A program made the translations under genes and the position numbers. Below the pieces are notes generated by a model. The model did not search any database and was not told where the DNA came from. It saw nothing but the letters and a program-made list of their open reading frames with translations. Positions 26,498-35,382 of a DNA stretch of 64,000 nucleotides are shown piece by piece; positions within the stretch are counted from its first letter, which is position 1; each line of letters starts with the position of its first letter. Source of the stretch: a bacterium. Lineage in GTDB: Bacteria; Bacteroidota; Ignavibacteria; Kapaibacteriales; UBA7675. The stretch lies in the NCBI GenBank assembly GCA_030430495.1, contig JAUIKM010000006.1, forward strand, positions 124,001 through 188,000. The letters run 5' to 3'.

Positions 26498-26845
26498 TCA
26501 GCTTTTGACGGCTGCAACCAGTTGGCTGAAGGCCTGCGGCTGATTGGCGGCCAGGTCGGCCAGGATCTTGCGATTGATCAGGATGTTGTTGTTTTTCAGA
26601 TCGTTGATCAAACGCGAGTAGGTTGTACCGTTCAGACGCGCAGCGGCGTTGATACGAATGATCCACAAGCGGCGAAACTCGCGTTTGCGCGCGCGGCGGT
26701 CGCGGTACTGGTACAGCAGCGCTTTTTCGATGTGGTTCTTGGCGACGGTCCAGACGTTTTTACGCAGACCCCAGTAGCCGCGCGCCAGTTTGAGCATCTT
26801 TTTGCGGCGCGCCCTTGAAGCTACTTTGTTCTTTGAACGAGGCAT
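26498..26845 (-). CDS. rplT: Large ribosomal subunit protein bL20
   Basis: bL20 of 115 residues with the conserved basic N-terminus ([20 protein letters not shown]), [17 protein letters not shown] and the C-terminal [17 protein letters not shown]. It binds 23S rRNA early in assembly. Position between rpmI and pheS in the infC operon is the classical arrangement. In other bacteria bL20 represses this operon by binding its mRNA; the 125-base gap upstream holds a small palindrome (ATGAAC/GTTCAT) but no clear bL20 site could be recognised. Confidence 0.97.
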   Translation of the reverse strand: MPRSKNKVASRARRKKMLKLARGYWGLRKNVWTVAKNHIEKALLYQYRDRRARKREFRRLWIIRINAAARLNGTTYSRLINDLKNNNILINRKILADLAANQPQAFSQLVAAVKS

Positions 26846-26970
26846 AAGTAATCCCTGAGTTTGTGTTTACAGATTTTGTGAACTGTCGTGGGCTCCGACG
26901 CATCTGTACGACGCACTGGCGTCGCCGCATGAACATGCAGTTCATGCGCGCCGGCTACCGCAACTAACGA

Positions 26971-27168
26971 TCAGGCCATGCAGAGCAAGCGCTTGACGCG
27001 CGGCTCATCGGCCGGGTGCAGTACCGTATCGTGACGAAGATCGCGTTTGCGTTTGCGACTTTTCTTCGTCAGGATGTGGCTGCGAAAAGCCTTCTGGCGT
27101 TTCAGCTTGCCGGTGGCGGTTTTTTTGAACCGCTTCTTGGCCGAGCTGTTTGTTCTCATTTTAGGCAT
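26971..27168 (-). CDS. rpmI: Large ribosomal subunit protein bL35
   Basis: bL35 of 65 residues, highly basic, with the start [17 protein letters not shown] and the conserved [19 protein letters not shown] core. The family usually has 64-66 residues. Encoded between infC and rplT, 49 bases after infC, as in most bacteria. Confidence 0.97.
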   Translation of the reverse strand: MPKMRTNSSAKKRFKKTATGKLKRQKAFRSHILTKKSRKRKRDLRHDTVLHPADEPRVKRLLCMA

Positions 27169-27217
27169 AACAGCACCAGTTAATTAGAGGGTAAAACGCT
27201 GCGTAGGGGAGCGCCGA

Positions 27218-27889
27218 TTATTCAGCGTCATCTCCGTCGGCATCGTCGTTTGATTCAGCAGGCGCGTGGGCCTGCTTTGTATTGCCGCTGCCCGCTTCTT
27301 TTTCGGGCTTCGGTTTTTTCTTGATTTTCGTTTTGTCGGGCGCGACGATTACCGAGCAGTTCGGACCTTCCATCTTGATTGGCTGGTCCACCTTGGAAAT
27401 GTCGGCCAGGGCATTGATAAAGCGCTCAATGACGGCTCTGCCCAAATCTTTGTGTACAATTTCGCGGCCGCGGAAAAATACCGTGGCTTTGACCTTGTTG
27501 CCTTCTTCCAGGAATTCGCGGGCGTGACGCGTTTTAAAGTCAAAGTCGTGCGTGTCGACGCCGAGTTTAAAGCGAATTTCCTTCAGTTGCTGCTGGTGCT
27601 GGCTTTTCTTCTGTGCTTTTTCGCGTTTCTGCTGTTCGTAGCGGTACTTGCCGAAATCAATGATCTTGCACACCGGCGGGCTGGCCTGAGGTGCAATTTC
27701 AACAAGATCGAGTCCGCGTTCGCGGGCAATTTTCAGCGCCGCCAGCGGCGACATAATGCCGACCATTTCTCCATCGACATCGATAACGCGAATTTGTGGT
27801 ACGCGGATACGCTCGTTAATGCGTACGCGCGGTTCCTGGCGAATTGGTTGACGACGGCCTCGTGGGCCTCTGCTGCGCGGTCTTCCCAA
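27218..27889 (-). CDS. infC: Translation initiation factor IF-3
   Basis: IF-3 of 223 residues. The N-domain begins at INERIRVPQIRVIDVDGE and includes LVEIAPQASPPVCKIIDFGK; the C-domain has KEIRFKLGVDTHDFDFK and FRGREIVHKDLG. A long charged tail of about 50 residues (Lys/Glu then Asp/Ala-rich) follows the folded part. The frame has no ATG in the N-terminal region: an in-frame stop lies 15 bases before a TTG at 27889, so initiation must occur at a non-AUG codon, probably that TTG. In other bacteria a rare infC start codon is the basis of autoregulation. First gene of the infC-rpmI-rplT-pheS-lolD cluster. Confidence 0.95.
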   Translation of the reverse strand: MGRPRSRGPRGRRQPIRQEPRVRINERIRVPQIRVIDVDGEMVGIMSPLAALKIARERGLDLVEIAPQASPPVCKIIDFGKYRYEQQKREKAQKKSQHQQQLKEIRFKLGVDTHDFDFKTRHAREFLEEGNKVKATVFFRGREIVHKDLGRAVIERFINALADISKVDQPIKMEGPNCSVIVAPDKTKIKKKPKPEKEAGSGNTKQAHAPAESNDDADGDDAE

Positions 27890-27919
27890 AGATGTCCCGT
27901 TTCGTTAATGAGTAAATCA

Positions 27920-27955
27920 GTGAAAAATAGGGCTCAACCCGAATATTAGGGTTGA
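27920..27955 (-). promoter_or_regulatory. Possible leader hairpin or attenuator upstream of infC
   Basis: TCAACCC pairs with GGGTTGA (27934-27940 with 27949-27955). On the minus strand the stem is followed, after a few bases, by TATTTTTC, and it lies about 45 bases before the infC start. This could be an attenuator or simply a weak terminator. Confidence 0.35.
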
Positions 27956-28054
27956 ATCTACAAATATCGCACTCCGCCGAATTCCTTGCAATAAGGCACC
28001 CTGTCAAATTTTCGGCCAGGCGGGCCCGATGCTGCCGGTCACGTTGGTGCGAAA

Positions 28055-28094
28055 CAAAAAAAGAACCGGCAAGAGTCAGTTCTCTTGCCGGTTC
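28055..28094 (-). terminator. Strong intrinsic terminator after the T9SS cargo gene
   Basis: A perfect 13-base stem, GAACCGGCAAGAG (28063-28075) with its complement at 28082-28094, and a six-base loop. On the minus strand it is followed by a run of seven T (complement of 28056-28062), just after the stop codon of the cargo gene at 28132. Confidence 0.85.
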
Positions 28095-28131
28095 TCTTTA
28101 TTTGTGTGGTCTGAAAATCGACCACGAAATT

Positions 28132-28854
28132 TTAACGTTTCACGACGAATTTTTTGCTCAGCAGGCGCTGGTTGTCGACCGTCAAGGTGTAGAAGTACAC
28201 GCCGGGATTGTAGCCCGTGACATCAAGCAGCGTCGAACCGCGAACCGCCGTCACCGGAATCGTCGCGATTTCATTGCCGAACAGGTTGTGCACTGTCACT
28301 TGAGCGTTGGAGAACGACCCTGGAATCTCAAAGCTGAGTTCAACCGATTCGATCGCCGGGGAGGGGAAGGAGGTCAGTTGCGGCGCCACAATTCCGCTGC
28401 CGAATTCGTCCACATCAGTTGCCGTTTCGCCGATTTCAAAGATGAAGCGCGTCGTAACAATCTTATCAGGTTCATCGACCGGGAAGAATTCAAAGCGAAC
28501 AACCGCTTTCCCGGAGACGCCGTTGGGGTTGATGTGCGCCGAGAAGAGGTCCGTGGACTCGCTGGGCATAAGGCGAACGGTGCCCGACTCAACGATCGTG
28601 GGCGGGAAACACTGATCCCAGCAGAAGTAGATGTCCTGGCCCTCCATTTTCTCCTCGACAAACATGCGGACTTTAATGTCCAACTGTGTGTCGCCGGAGT
28701 TTCTGACGGGAAGTTCACCTTCCACGTCAAATTCTTCTGCGTCGCTTTGAATCGTGTGCGGACCGGCAAACAGGAATATGCTCTGTGCCTGGGCGGTCGC
28801 GGTTCCCACCGCAACAACTAACATGGCCGCTAAAAAGAGTCGCGCTAACTTCAT
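28132..28854 (-). CDS. Secreted protein with T9SS type A sorting domain
   Basis: Predicted exported protein of 240 residues: a clear signal peptide (MKLARLFLAAMLVVAVGTATAQA) is followed by a beta-sandwich-like domain, residues about 25-150. The C-terminal 80 residues match a type A T9SS sorting domain: SFPSPAIESVELSFEIPG, VTVHNLFGNEIATI and GVYFYTLTVDNQRLLSKKF. It should be exported by Sec, then carried across the outer membrane by the T9SS, with PorU cleaving the C-terminal domain. A strong GGAGGGG ribosome site lies upstream and a strong terminator downstream. The N-terminal domain has no recognised function. Confidence 0.85.
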   Translation of the reverse strand: MKLARLFLAAMLVVAVGTATAQAQSIFLFAGPHTIQSDAEEFDVEGELPVRNSGDTQLDIKVRMFVEEKMEGQDIYFCWDQCFPPTIVESGTVRLMPSESTDLFSAHINPNGVSGKAVVRFEFFPVDEPDKIVTTRFIFEIGETATDVDEFGSGIVAPQLTSFPSPAIESVELSFEIPGSFSNAQVTVHNLFGNEIATIPVTAVRGSTLLDVTGYNPGVYFYTLTVDNQRLLSKKFVVKR

Positions 28855-29269
28855 CGTTCTACCCCTCCGGATGTATTTGTATTCAAATATTGTTCAAAGC
28901 TCGTGATAATCGCTACCGTACATTTTTGGTACGATTGCGCGAAAGATACGGAAAAACTCCTGCTTATACAAGCGCCAAAAGTCAAAGATTGGGAACTTGT
29001 TACGGGCCGATTGCGTATGAGTTTCCAAATTTGTAGTACGGAACAAATAATGCTAATTTCCGCTACCATATTGGCTTCGGGCCGTATACACGGCGGATGC
29101 CGATTTTGTTCCCGGCCGGACAATTTTTCGCGTATTGTGATCCGGGCTATGCTGGATGATTGAACCACAGCGCCGCCGTACTCTCGACCGCCGGTCTGTC
29201 AACCAGCATTTGTACGACATTGATTCAGACGCAAAAACACAATACAATATTCGTATCTGGAGGATTGAC
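28855..29269. other. Divergent intergenic region
   Basis: No gene is seen between the divergent cargo and TlpA-like genes. The region should hold promoters for both. A GGAGGGG ribosome site is visible for the minus-strand gene and GGAGG for the plus-strand gene, but no clear promoter consensus was recognised. Confidence 0.5.
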
Positions 29270-29806
29270 ATGATGCACCTGAAGCGTTCGATTGCGCTGA
29301 GCTGTTGCATTGCGCTGGCCCTGTTGGTAACCGCCGGCTATGCCGACGACGCGGACAGCCAGGCCACCAAGTCCATGCCGAAAGTTGTCGTAAAAGACCT
29401 GAGCGGCAAGAATTTCAATACGGAAAACATCAAGAACGACGGCAAGCCGATTATCGTCAGCTTTTGGGCCACATGGTGCAAACCCTGCATTCTCGAGCTT
29501 TCCACGATTCACGATGAATTCCCCGACTGGCAGGAAGAAACCGGCGTCAAGCTCGTGGCCATCTCGGTGGATGATGCGCGGACCAGCCGCAAAGTCAAGC
29601 CCTTCATCAACGGCCGCGGGTGGGAATACGATGTCTACATCGACGAAAATGCCGACCTGAAACGCGCCATGCACGTCAATGCCGTCCCGCACACCTTTGT
29701 GCTGAATGCCAATCGCGAGGTCGTGTACGAACACACGTCCTATGCTCCCGGCGACGAATTGAAACTTCTCGAAGTCGTCCGCAAAGTCAAAGCGGGCGAG
29801 TTGTAA
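29270..29806 (+). CDS. TlpA-like periplasmic thioredoxin
   Basis: Exported thioredoxin-fold protein, 178 residues. The start at ATG 29270 has GGAGG about six bases upstream; the longer frame from 29156 lacks such a site. A signal peptide (MMHLKRSIALSCCIALALLVTAGYA) precedes the redox motif FWATWCKPC and VPHTFVLNANREVV, with the cis-proline of the thioredoxin fold. The family reduces or exchanges disulfides in the periplasm. It precedes an outer-membrane barrel gene and two Omp28-type genes with CxxC motifs, suggesting that it services disulfide-containing surface proteins. Confidence 0.85.
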   Translation: MMHLKRSIALSCCIALALLVTAGYADDADSQATKSMPKVVVKDLSGKNFNTENIKNDGKPIIVSFWATWCKPCILELSTIHDEFPDWQEETGVKLVAISVDDARTSRKVKPFINGRGWEYDVYIDENADLKRAMHVNAVPHTFVLNANREVVYEHTSYAPGDELKLLEVVRKVKAGEL

Positions 29807-29947
29807 TTTGCATGGAAGGCTGAACACCATCGGCCTCCGGGCCGTTGTCGGCCCACCGGCGTGAATATCCGGGCGGCGCGTCTCTGCGCCGCTCGTTCAT
29901 CTTCTATCAGTTTGACAGTTGTTGTTTAACCGTGTGCAGGCAGGCAA

Positions 29948-31645
29948 ATGTACAAGTTCGCTATCGCCGCTCTCTTTGGGGCGGCGATCGTTTTTCCGGC
30001 TGTTGCTCCCTCTCAGGATCTTCCCGTTAACCTCGGTTCCGTTCACGGCGATCTGCAAAGTGACGCGCAGTATTACATCAATGATGCTGAGACCGGCGCG
30101 GAACAGGTCGACGAGGAAATGCGACTTAATGGATACGTCAATCTGATTTACACGCTCGGTAGTTTCAGCGCCGGTGCGCGCTACGAAGCGTATCTCAATC
30201 CCATTTTGGGTTTTGATGATCGCTATGCCGACGGACAGGGCTTTGCGTACCGCTATGCCACATATAGCTCGGATTTTATCGACGTAACAGCGGGCGATTT
30301 CTACGAGCAGTTCGGCAGTGGACTCATCCTGCGCGCCTACGAGGAGCGCTTGCTCGGTTTCGACAACGCAATTGACGGCTTGCGCGTCAAGCTGCGGCCC
30401 GATGACAATATCACAATCACGGGCCTGATCGGAAGGCAGCGCAGTTTCTGGAACAAAAGCGAGGGTATCATCCGCGGGCTCGATCTCGACATTGATGCCA
30501 GCAGCCTCTTCGGCGATGACGGCGATGTCGTTCTTTTGCTCGGCGGAAGCATGGTCAGCCGTTTTCAGGCCGACGACGATCCGCTCTACATTCTACCGGA
30601 AAACGTGGCGTCCTTTGCCGGGCGTGCCACTTTGGGCATCGGCGGCTTCAACCTCTACACTGAGTATGCGTTCAAGTCCAACGATCCGTCGGCCACCGAT
30701 GTGTACTTCTTTCCGGGCGATACCGCTACGCCGCTGTCAAACCCCTCCAACTACTCCTATAATGAAGGCAACGGTCTGTATGTGTCGACCAGTTACTCCG
30801 AACGCGGACTGGGCCTCTCGCTGAGCGCCAAACGAGTCGACAAAATGGATTCGCGCGGTGATCGCGCGGCAACGGCCAACAACCTGAATCTTAACTTCCT
30901 GCCGCCGCAGAGTCAAACGCATACGGAGCGCCTTGTGACGCTGTTTCCCTATGCTACTCAGGCCAATGGTGAAATCGGCGTGCAGGGGAGTGTGGTGTTT
31001 AACATTCCGCGCGGCGACGGCATAGGCGGTCGCTATGGAACCGATATTTCACTCGAATACGCGCGTATGCATCCGCTGGAGCGCACACCGATCGATACTT
31101 TTACGTACGAAACCGGCTTTTTTGACGCCGGCCGCAGGCTGTTCGACGATTTTAACATCAAGTTCAGCCGCCGCATCGACAAAGATTTGAAAGTTAACCT
31201 CGGTTACTTCCGCATTGCCTACAACAAGGATATTATCGAGGGTAAACCCAACGGCAGCTACGGTGTAATAACGAGTAATATTATCACGTCGGAAATCACG
31301 TATAAAATCACGCCGGTCAATTCACTTCGCGCCGAGTTGCAATACGCAATTTCCAGCCAGGAATTCGACGGCGAACCCGAATCGGGAGACTGGGCATTTG
31401 CGCTGGTCGAACTTGCGCTGGCGCCCAACTGGTTCTTTTCGATTTCCGACGAGTACAACCTGGGACACGAAGACAAGAAAAAACGCATCCACTATCTGGG
31501 GGTCAACGCAACCTACGTTCAGGGACCGCATCGCCTTCAGTTAAACTTCGCTCGTCAGCGCGAGGGGATTGTCTGCGTCGGTGGTGTGTGCCGTAACGTT
31601 CCCGCAGCCACGGGTTTGCTGTTGACGCTGGCCAGCAGCTTCTGA
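29948..31645 (+). CDS. DUF6029-like outer-membrane beta-barrel protein
   Basis: A 565-residue protein with signal peptide (MYKFAIAALFGAAIVFPAVA) followed by alternating amphipathic beta-strands with aromatic girdles to the end, typical of a large outer-membrane barrel. The start of the mature protein (GDLQSDAQYYINDAETGAEQ, then EEMRLNGYVNLIYTLGSFS and YEAYLNPILGFD) resembles DUF6029 proteins of Bacteroidota. The C-terminus, ATGLLLTLASSF, ends in phenylalanine, consistent with BAM-dependent insertion. The physiological role is unknown. It lies between the TlpA-like gene and an Omp28 lipoprotein gene on the same strand, possibly in one transcript. Confidence 0.7.
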   Translation: MYKFAIAALFGAAIVFPAVAPSQDLPVNLGSVHGDLQSDAQYYINDAETGAEQVDEEMRLNGYVNLIYTLGSFSAGARYEAYLNPILGFDDRYADGQGFAYRYATYSSDFIDVTAGDFYEQFGSGLILRAYEERLLGFDNAIDGLRVKLRPDDNITITGLIGRQRSFWNKSEGIIRGLDLDIDASSLFGDDGDVVLLLGGSMVSRFQADDDPLYILPENVASFAGRATLGIGGFNLYTEYAFKSNDPSATDVYFFPGDTATPLSNPSNYSYNEGNGLYVSTSYSERGLGLSLSAKRVDKMDSRGDRAATANNLNLNFLPPQSQTHTERLVTLFPYATQANGEIGVQGSVVFNIPRGDGIGGRYGTDISLEYARMHPLERTPIDTFTYETGFFDAGRRLFDDFNIKFSRRIDKDLKVNLGYFRIAYNKDIIEGKPNGSYGVITSNIITSEITYKITPVNSLRAELQYAISSQEFDGEPESGDWAFALVELALAPNWFFSISDEYNLGHEDKKKRIHYLGVNATYVQGPHRLQLNFARQREGIVCVGGVCRNVPAATGLLLTLASSF

Positions 31646-31743
31646 TTCCTGACTGCAACCCATTTTTGTTTGTCGTAGCGTTTGATGTTGAGCTGCCCTT
31701 AATACACTAGAATTCGACGAATCTAACACATGGTCGGGCTGAT

Positions 31744-32610
31744 ATGTTGAAGCAACAAAAACTTATCGTTGGTCTTATCGCAACCGTGTTTCTGCTGGGC
31801 GCCTGTGATGAAGTGAACGGTCCCTATCGCGATCCGGACAGTTACGGCAATTCCGGCGGTCCCGTCGGCGATCGTGTGCAAAAGATCCTGCTGGAGGAAT
31901 TCACCGGTTTCCGCTGTCGGACCTGTCCGGCGGCAACGGAAATTGCGGCTGATATCAAAGCCCGCAACGAAGACCAGGTGATTCTCATTTCCGTGCACTC
32001 CGGCTTCTTTGCGGAGACCGGCAGCGGCAGTTCACCTTTCACCTACGATTTCAGAACGCCGGTTGGCGATCAACTCGACGACAAGTTTGACGTTAACGCG
32101 CCCGGTACGCCGAATGCGCTGATCAATCGTTCCGACTTCAACAATTCCAAAGTCGTAGGTCCCGGAGACTGGCGCTCATCGGTTAACTCTCTGCTGGAGC
32201 AGGAAGCCCCGATGACGATTGAGGTCTCCAGCGACTACAATGATGCTACCAACACCGTCAGCGTGGATGCTACGGTCACGTACTTTGAAAATGGCGGCGC
32301 CAACGACTACATCGCTGTCTACCTGATTGAAAATAACTTCGTGCAGGTACAGGTGGATGAACGCAAAACCCCGAACATCGTGGAAAACTATGTTCACCAG
32401 CACGTGCTGCGCGCTTCCTTTAATGGAACCTGGGGCGAGCCTGTTGCCGCAGCAGCTGCCTCGGCGGGCGACGAAATCGAAAAGTCCTGGACTCTGACGA
32501 TTAATCCGGACGAATGGAACCCCGACGAACTGGAAGTGGTCGTCATGGTGCACGATTTTCAGGGAACGGATCGCATCCTGCAGGTCGAAGCGGCCCACGT
32601 GGGAGAGTAA
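31744..32610 (+). CDS. Omp28-related lipoprotein with thioredoxin-like CxxC motif
   Basis: A 288-residue lipoprotein: signal LIVGLIATVFLLGAC with a good lipobox (LGAC). The mature part begins with a thioredoxin-like Omp28-type domain carrying LLEEFTGFRCRTCPAATE, in which the CxxC pair could form a redox site or a structural disulfide; then a beta-rich region to the end (VVMVHDFQGTDRILQVEAAH). Omp28-like proteins are outer-membrane-associated proteins of Bacteroidota of unclear function. A second Omp28-like gene lies 282 bases downstream, fused to a T9SS sorting domain, so the pair may represent the anchored and the secreted version of one activity. Confidence 0.8.
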   Translation: MLKQQKLIVGLIATVFLLGACDEVNGPYRDPDSYGNSGGPVGDRVQKILLEEFTGFRCRTCPAATEIAADIKARNEDQVILISVHSGFFAETGSGSSPFTYDFRTPVGDQLDDKFDVNAPGTPNALINRSDFNNSKVVGPGDWRSSVNSLLEQEAPMTIEVSSDYNDATNTVSVDATVTYFENGGANDYIAVYLIENNFVQVQVDERKTPNIVENYVHQHVLRASFNGTWGEPVAAAAASAGDEIEKSWTLTINPDEWNPDELEVVVMVHDFQGTDRILQVEAAHVGE

Positions 32611-32892
32611 AGCCATCCGTTGCTGCCGTTATTTGTTATCAGCGGGTAGGACAAAAAGGGGAAACATTGTACACCACTTGCAAGTGTGCAACATTTATCC
32701 TTATTTTTCTGCTTGGAGCAAGTGGGGCTGCTTCAAATTTCCGATTTAACTTGATTACTGACCTTATCGTCACTGCATAAATCGGAGCAACGCTTCCATA
32801 CACACACACTGAAAAATTCGGAAGCGAACTACAACCTTCGAACACGTCTTTGACATGTATTATTTCTTTATCTAAAAATGGAGTTTCTGACA

Positions 32893-35382
32893 ATGCGCAG
32901 AATTTCTACCTTTTTGTTAGTGGTTGCTGCCGGCTTCATCGCATGGAGCAGTTCAGCAGTTGCAGCCGATCGCGTTGCACTGGTTGAAGAATTCAACAGC
33001 GCCACCTGCCCTCCTTGCGTACCCGCAACGGAAGTATTAAATGAGCTCGTCGATTATCGCGAGGGTGTCCTGTCCGTCCGCATGCACATGTGGTGGCCGC
33101 AGCCCAACGATCCCTGGCAGAATCGCGACGCAGCGCGCGGCGACATGGGTCGTACGCGTATCGCTTATTATGACACCGATGGTCAGTACGGCATTCCCTA
33201 CGGCTGGGTTGGCGGTCAGCAGAACCCCAACATGCAGCAGATGGACGTCACAGAAACGGCTATCAACACAGTCAAAGCCAATGCCACGCCGGTAACCATG
33301 TCTGTGACGGAAGATCGCAGCGACATGGAAAACATTAAAGTTTCGGTTCAGGTTGATTCCGAAGCCGGCGCCAACCTGGGTACCGTCAAACTGCACGTGG
33401 TTGTGGTTGCACGCAAAGTGCTGCTGCCGGACCTGCCTACGACGTTGCCTGGTCACAATGGCGAACTCCTGCACACAGACGTTGCCCTCGATATGCTTCC
33501 GACGCCTGCCGGCACGGAAATTACGATCGAACCGGCTTCCTCCAACACCTACGACTTTACGTACTCGTTGAACTACGATGAGTTGGCTCCGCAGGACGAA
33601 ATCTACGTGGTTGCTTTTGTTCAAAGCGACTTTACGCACGAAATCTTCCAGGCTGCTTCGAACATCGAAGGCCACGAGCTCAACGCTGAGTGGGTCGGCA
33701 ACCCGATGGTTCGCCTGACCTCCGAAACGCCGCAGGTTACGCGCACGTTCAACGTGATCAACGACGACGACCACGCCGTCATGGCTGAAGTTCGCTCGGT
33801 CAACCTGCCCGAAGGCGTTACGGTTCAGCTGTCGCCGGAATCCTTCACGATGGAAGCGGGCGCTACGCAGGTTGTTGAAGCCGTGTACACCTACTCCGGA
33901 TCGGAAGCTTTCCTGGAAGGTTCGCTGATCGAAGTTCGCGCCGTATTGCCCGAAGATTACGCTCCGGGTGAAGTTGCCGACCTCGAAATTCTCGAGCCGC
34001 AAATATTTGCCGGCACACCGGACGTTATTGTCTGGACGGGTCTGAACGCCTATGCCGCTTCGATCTATCGCAACGCTACGCTTGAGCAAATCCCGGAATA
34101 CGCCGGCAAGAGCATCGCTGTTCTGGCTACCTCGGAAAACATGACGGCCTTTGGCGACGACATTGAGAAACACGTCCTGCCGCTGCGTTTTGACCCGCAG
34201 GTCATCACGGGCGAACAGCGCGTTCTCAACAACTACTGGCTGTCCAACGTTCAGCGCTGGCTGGTTCAGGGCAAACGCATTGCAGTCTTCTCGCACTTCT
34301 CGGCCGGCGCCTCTCTGAGCACGCCGACGCCTGATGGTCTCGAGCCGACGCGCGCGTTCTTTGCCACGACGCTCGGTGTGAACTTCAACACGGCTCCGCT
34401 GCAGCGCTATCAGCTTAATCAGGGCGGCGGTGCCTCAATCAGCGGTTTTGCGATCAATGGTGTCGCCAACGATGAAATCGGCGACGGCATCACTGTTGCT
34501 CAGGCCAACCAGTACAGCCAGCAATCGTGGCCGACTTTCGATCCGTTCACGGATCAGATGTCGATCGGTTCGGGTCCGGCTGAAGCCTGTTTCTACACGG
34601 ACAATGCGATGGCCAACGTTGCCGCCGTTAAAGCCGTAATCGGTCAGGCCAAAGGTAAAATTTACTATGGCGGCTTCGGCATGGAAGCGCTGGCCAACGT
34701 GAACGATCGCGTGAACATTATGTCGCGCGTCCTGAACTGGTTGTCGACCGACGCCGCTGAGGGTCCGGTTATCGAAGCTGAAATCGAACTTGACTTCGGC
34801 AACGTCTACCCGGGTCAAACCAAAGTTGAATCCTACGAGATTCGCAACACGGGTTCGGAAACGCTGGTTATCTCCGACATCTCGATCGAAGACGACTTCT
34901 TCAGCGTGAACAACGTTTCTCTGCCGATGAACATCGAGCCGAACTCGTCCGCTATGATCGATGTCAGCTTCACGGGTGAAGCCGGTGTTGAAAAAGAATA
35001 CGCAGCCTTCATGTTCATCTCGTCGAACGCTTCCAACAGCGAATCCTGGTTCGTTGACCTGACCGCTACGACGGACCTCACGGTCTCCAGCGTTGCGGAC
35101 AACAAAGCGCAAAACGACATGCTCACGCTGCGCACGGTGCAGAATCCGTTCTACGGCAGCACGATGGTCGAGTACGCTCTGACCTCGCCTGCAGCTCAGA
35201 ACGTGACGATCTCCGTCTTCAACCTGGCCGGTCAGGAAGTTGCTCAGCTTGCGAACGGCATCCTGGCTCCGGGTTCGTACTCGACGCAGTTCGACGCTAC
35301 GGATCTGCCGGGCGGTACCTACTTCATCGTGATGGAATCCGGCGAACAGTCGATCACTGTTCCCGCCGTCAACACGAAGTAA
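32893..35382 (+). CDS. Omp28-like T9SS cargo protein with Ig-like domains
   Basis: An 829-residue protein. ATG 32893 is preferred over ATG 32878 because GGAG lies at the right distance and the signal peptide MRRISTFLLVVAAGFIAWSSS follows directly. Next comes an Omp28/thioredoxin-like domain with LVEEFNSATCPPCVPATEVL, then a long unassigned middle region, an ASH/choice-of-anchor D-like domain near residues 635-730 (LDFGNVYPGQTKVE, IRNTGSETLVISDISI), and a T9SS type A sorting domain at the end (PFYGSTMVEYALTS, FNLAGQEVAQLANG, GGTYFIVMESG). Codon choice (many GCT, GTT, AAC, GAA) differs from neighbours and suggests strong expression. It is probably abundant on the surface or in the medium. Confidence 0.85.
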   Translation: MRRISTFLLVVAAGFIAWSSSAVAADRVALVEEFNSATCPPCVPATEVLNELVDYREGVLSVRMHMWWPQPNDPWQNRDAARGDMGRTRIAYYDTDGQYGIPYGWVGGQQNPNMQQMDVTETAINTVKANATPVTMSVTEDRSDMENIKVSVQVDSEAGANLGTVKLHVVVVARKVLLPDLPTTLPGHNGELLHTDVALDMLPTPAGTEITIEPASSNTYDFTYSLNYDELAPQDEIYVVAFVQSDFTHEIFQAASNIEGHELNAEWVGNPMVRLTSETPQVTRTFNVINDDDHAVMAEVRSVNLPEGVTVQLSPESFTMEAGATQVVEAVYTYSGSEAFLEGSLIEVRAVLPEDYAPGEVADLEILEPQIFAGTPDVIVWTGLNAYAASIYRNATLEQIPEYAGKSIAVLATSENMTAFGDDIEKHVLPLRFDPQVITGEQRVLNNYWLSNVQRWLVQGKRIAVFSHFSAGASLSTPTPDGLEPTRAFFATTLGVNFNTAPLQRYQLNQGGGASISGFAINGVANDEIGDGITVAQANQYSQQSWPTFDPFTDQMSIGSGPAEACFYTDNAMANVAAVKAVIGQAKGKIYYGGFGMEALANVNDRVNIMSRVLNWLSTDAAEGPVIEAEIELDFGNVYPGQTKVESYEIRNTGSETLVISDISIEDDFFSVNNVSLPMNIEPNSSAMIDVSFTGEAGVEKEYAAFMFISSNASNSESWFVDLTATTDLTVSSVADNKAQNDMLTLRTVQNPFYGSTMVEYALTSPAAQNVTISVFNLAGQEVAQLANGILAPGSYSTQFDATDLPGGTYFIVMESGEQSITVPAVNTK

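Noticed and set aside
27952-28821. Plus-strand open frame opposite the infC leader and the T9SS cargo gene
   Set aside because: Overlaps a minus-strand gene with signal peptide and sorting domain and a strong terminator; no protein features of its own.
33037-34296. Long minus-strand open frame inside the Omp28-like cargo gene
   Set aside because: Antisense shadow of a protein with signal peptide and T9SS domain; the shadow protein has no recognisable features.
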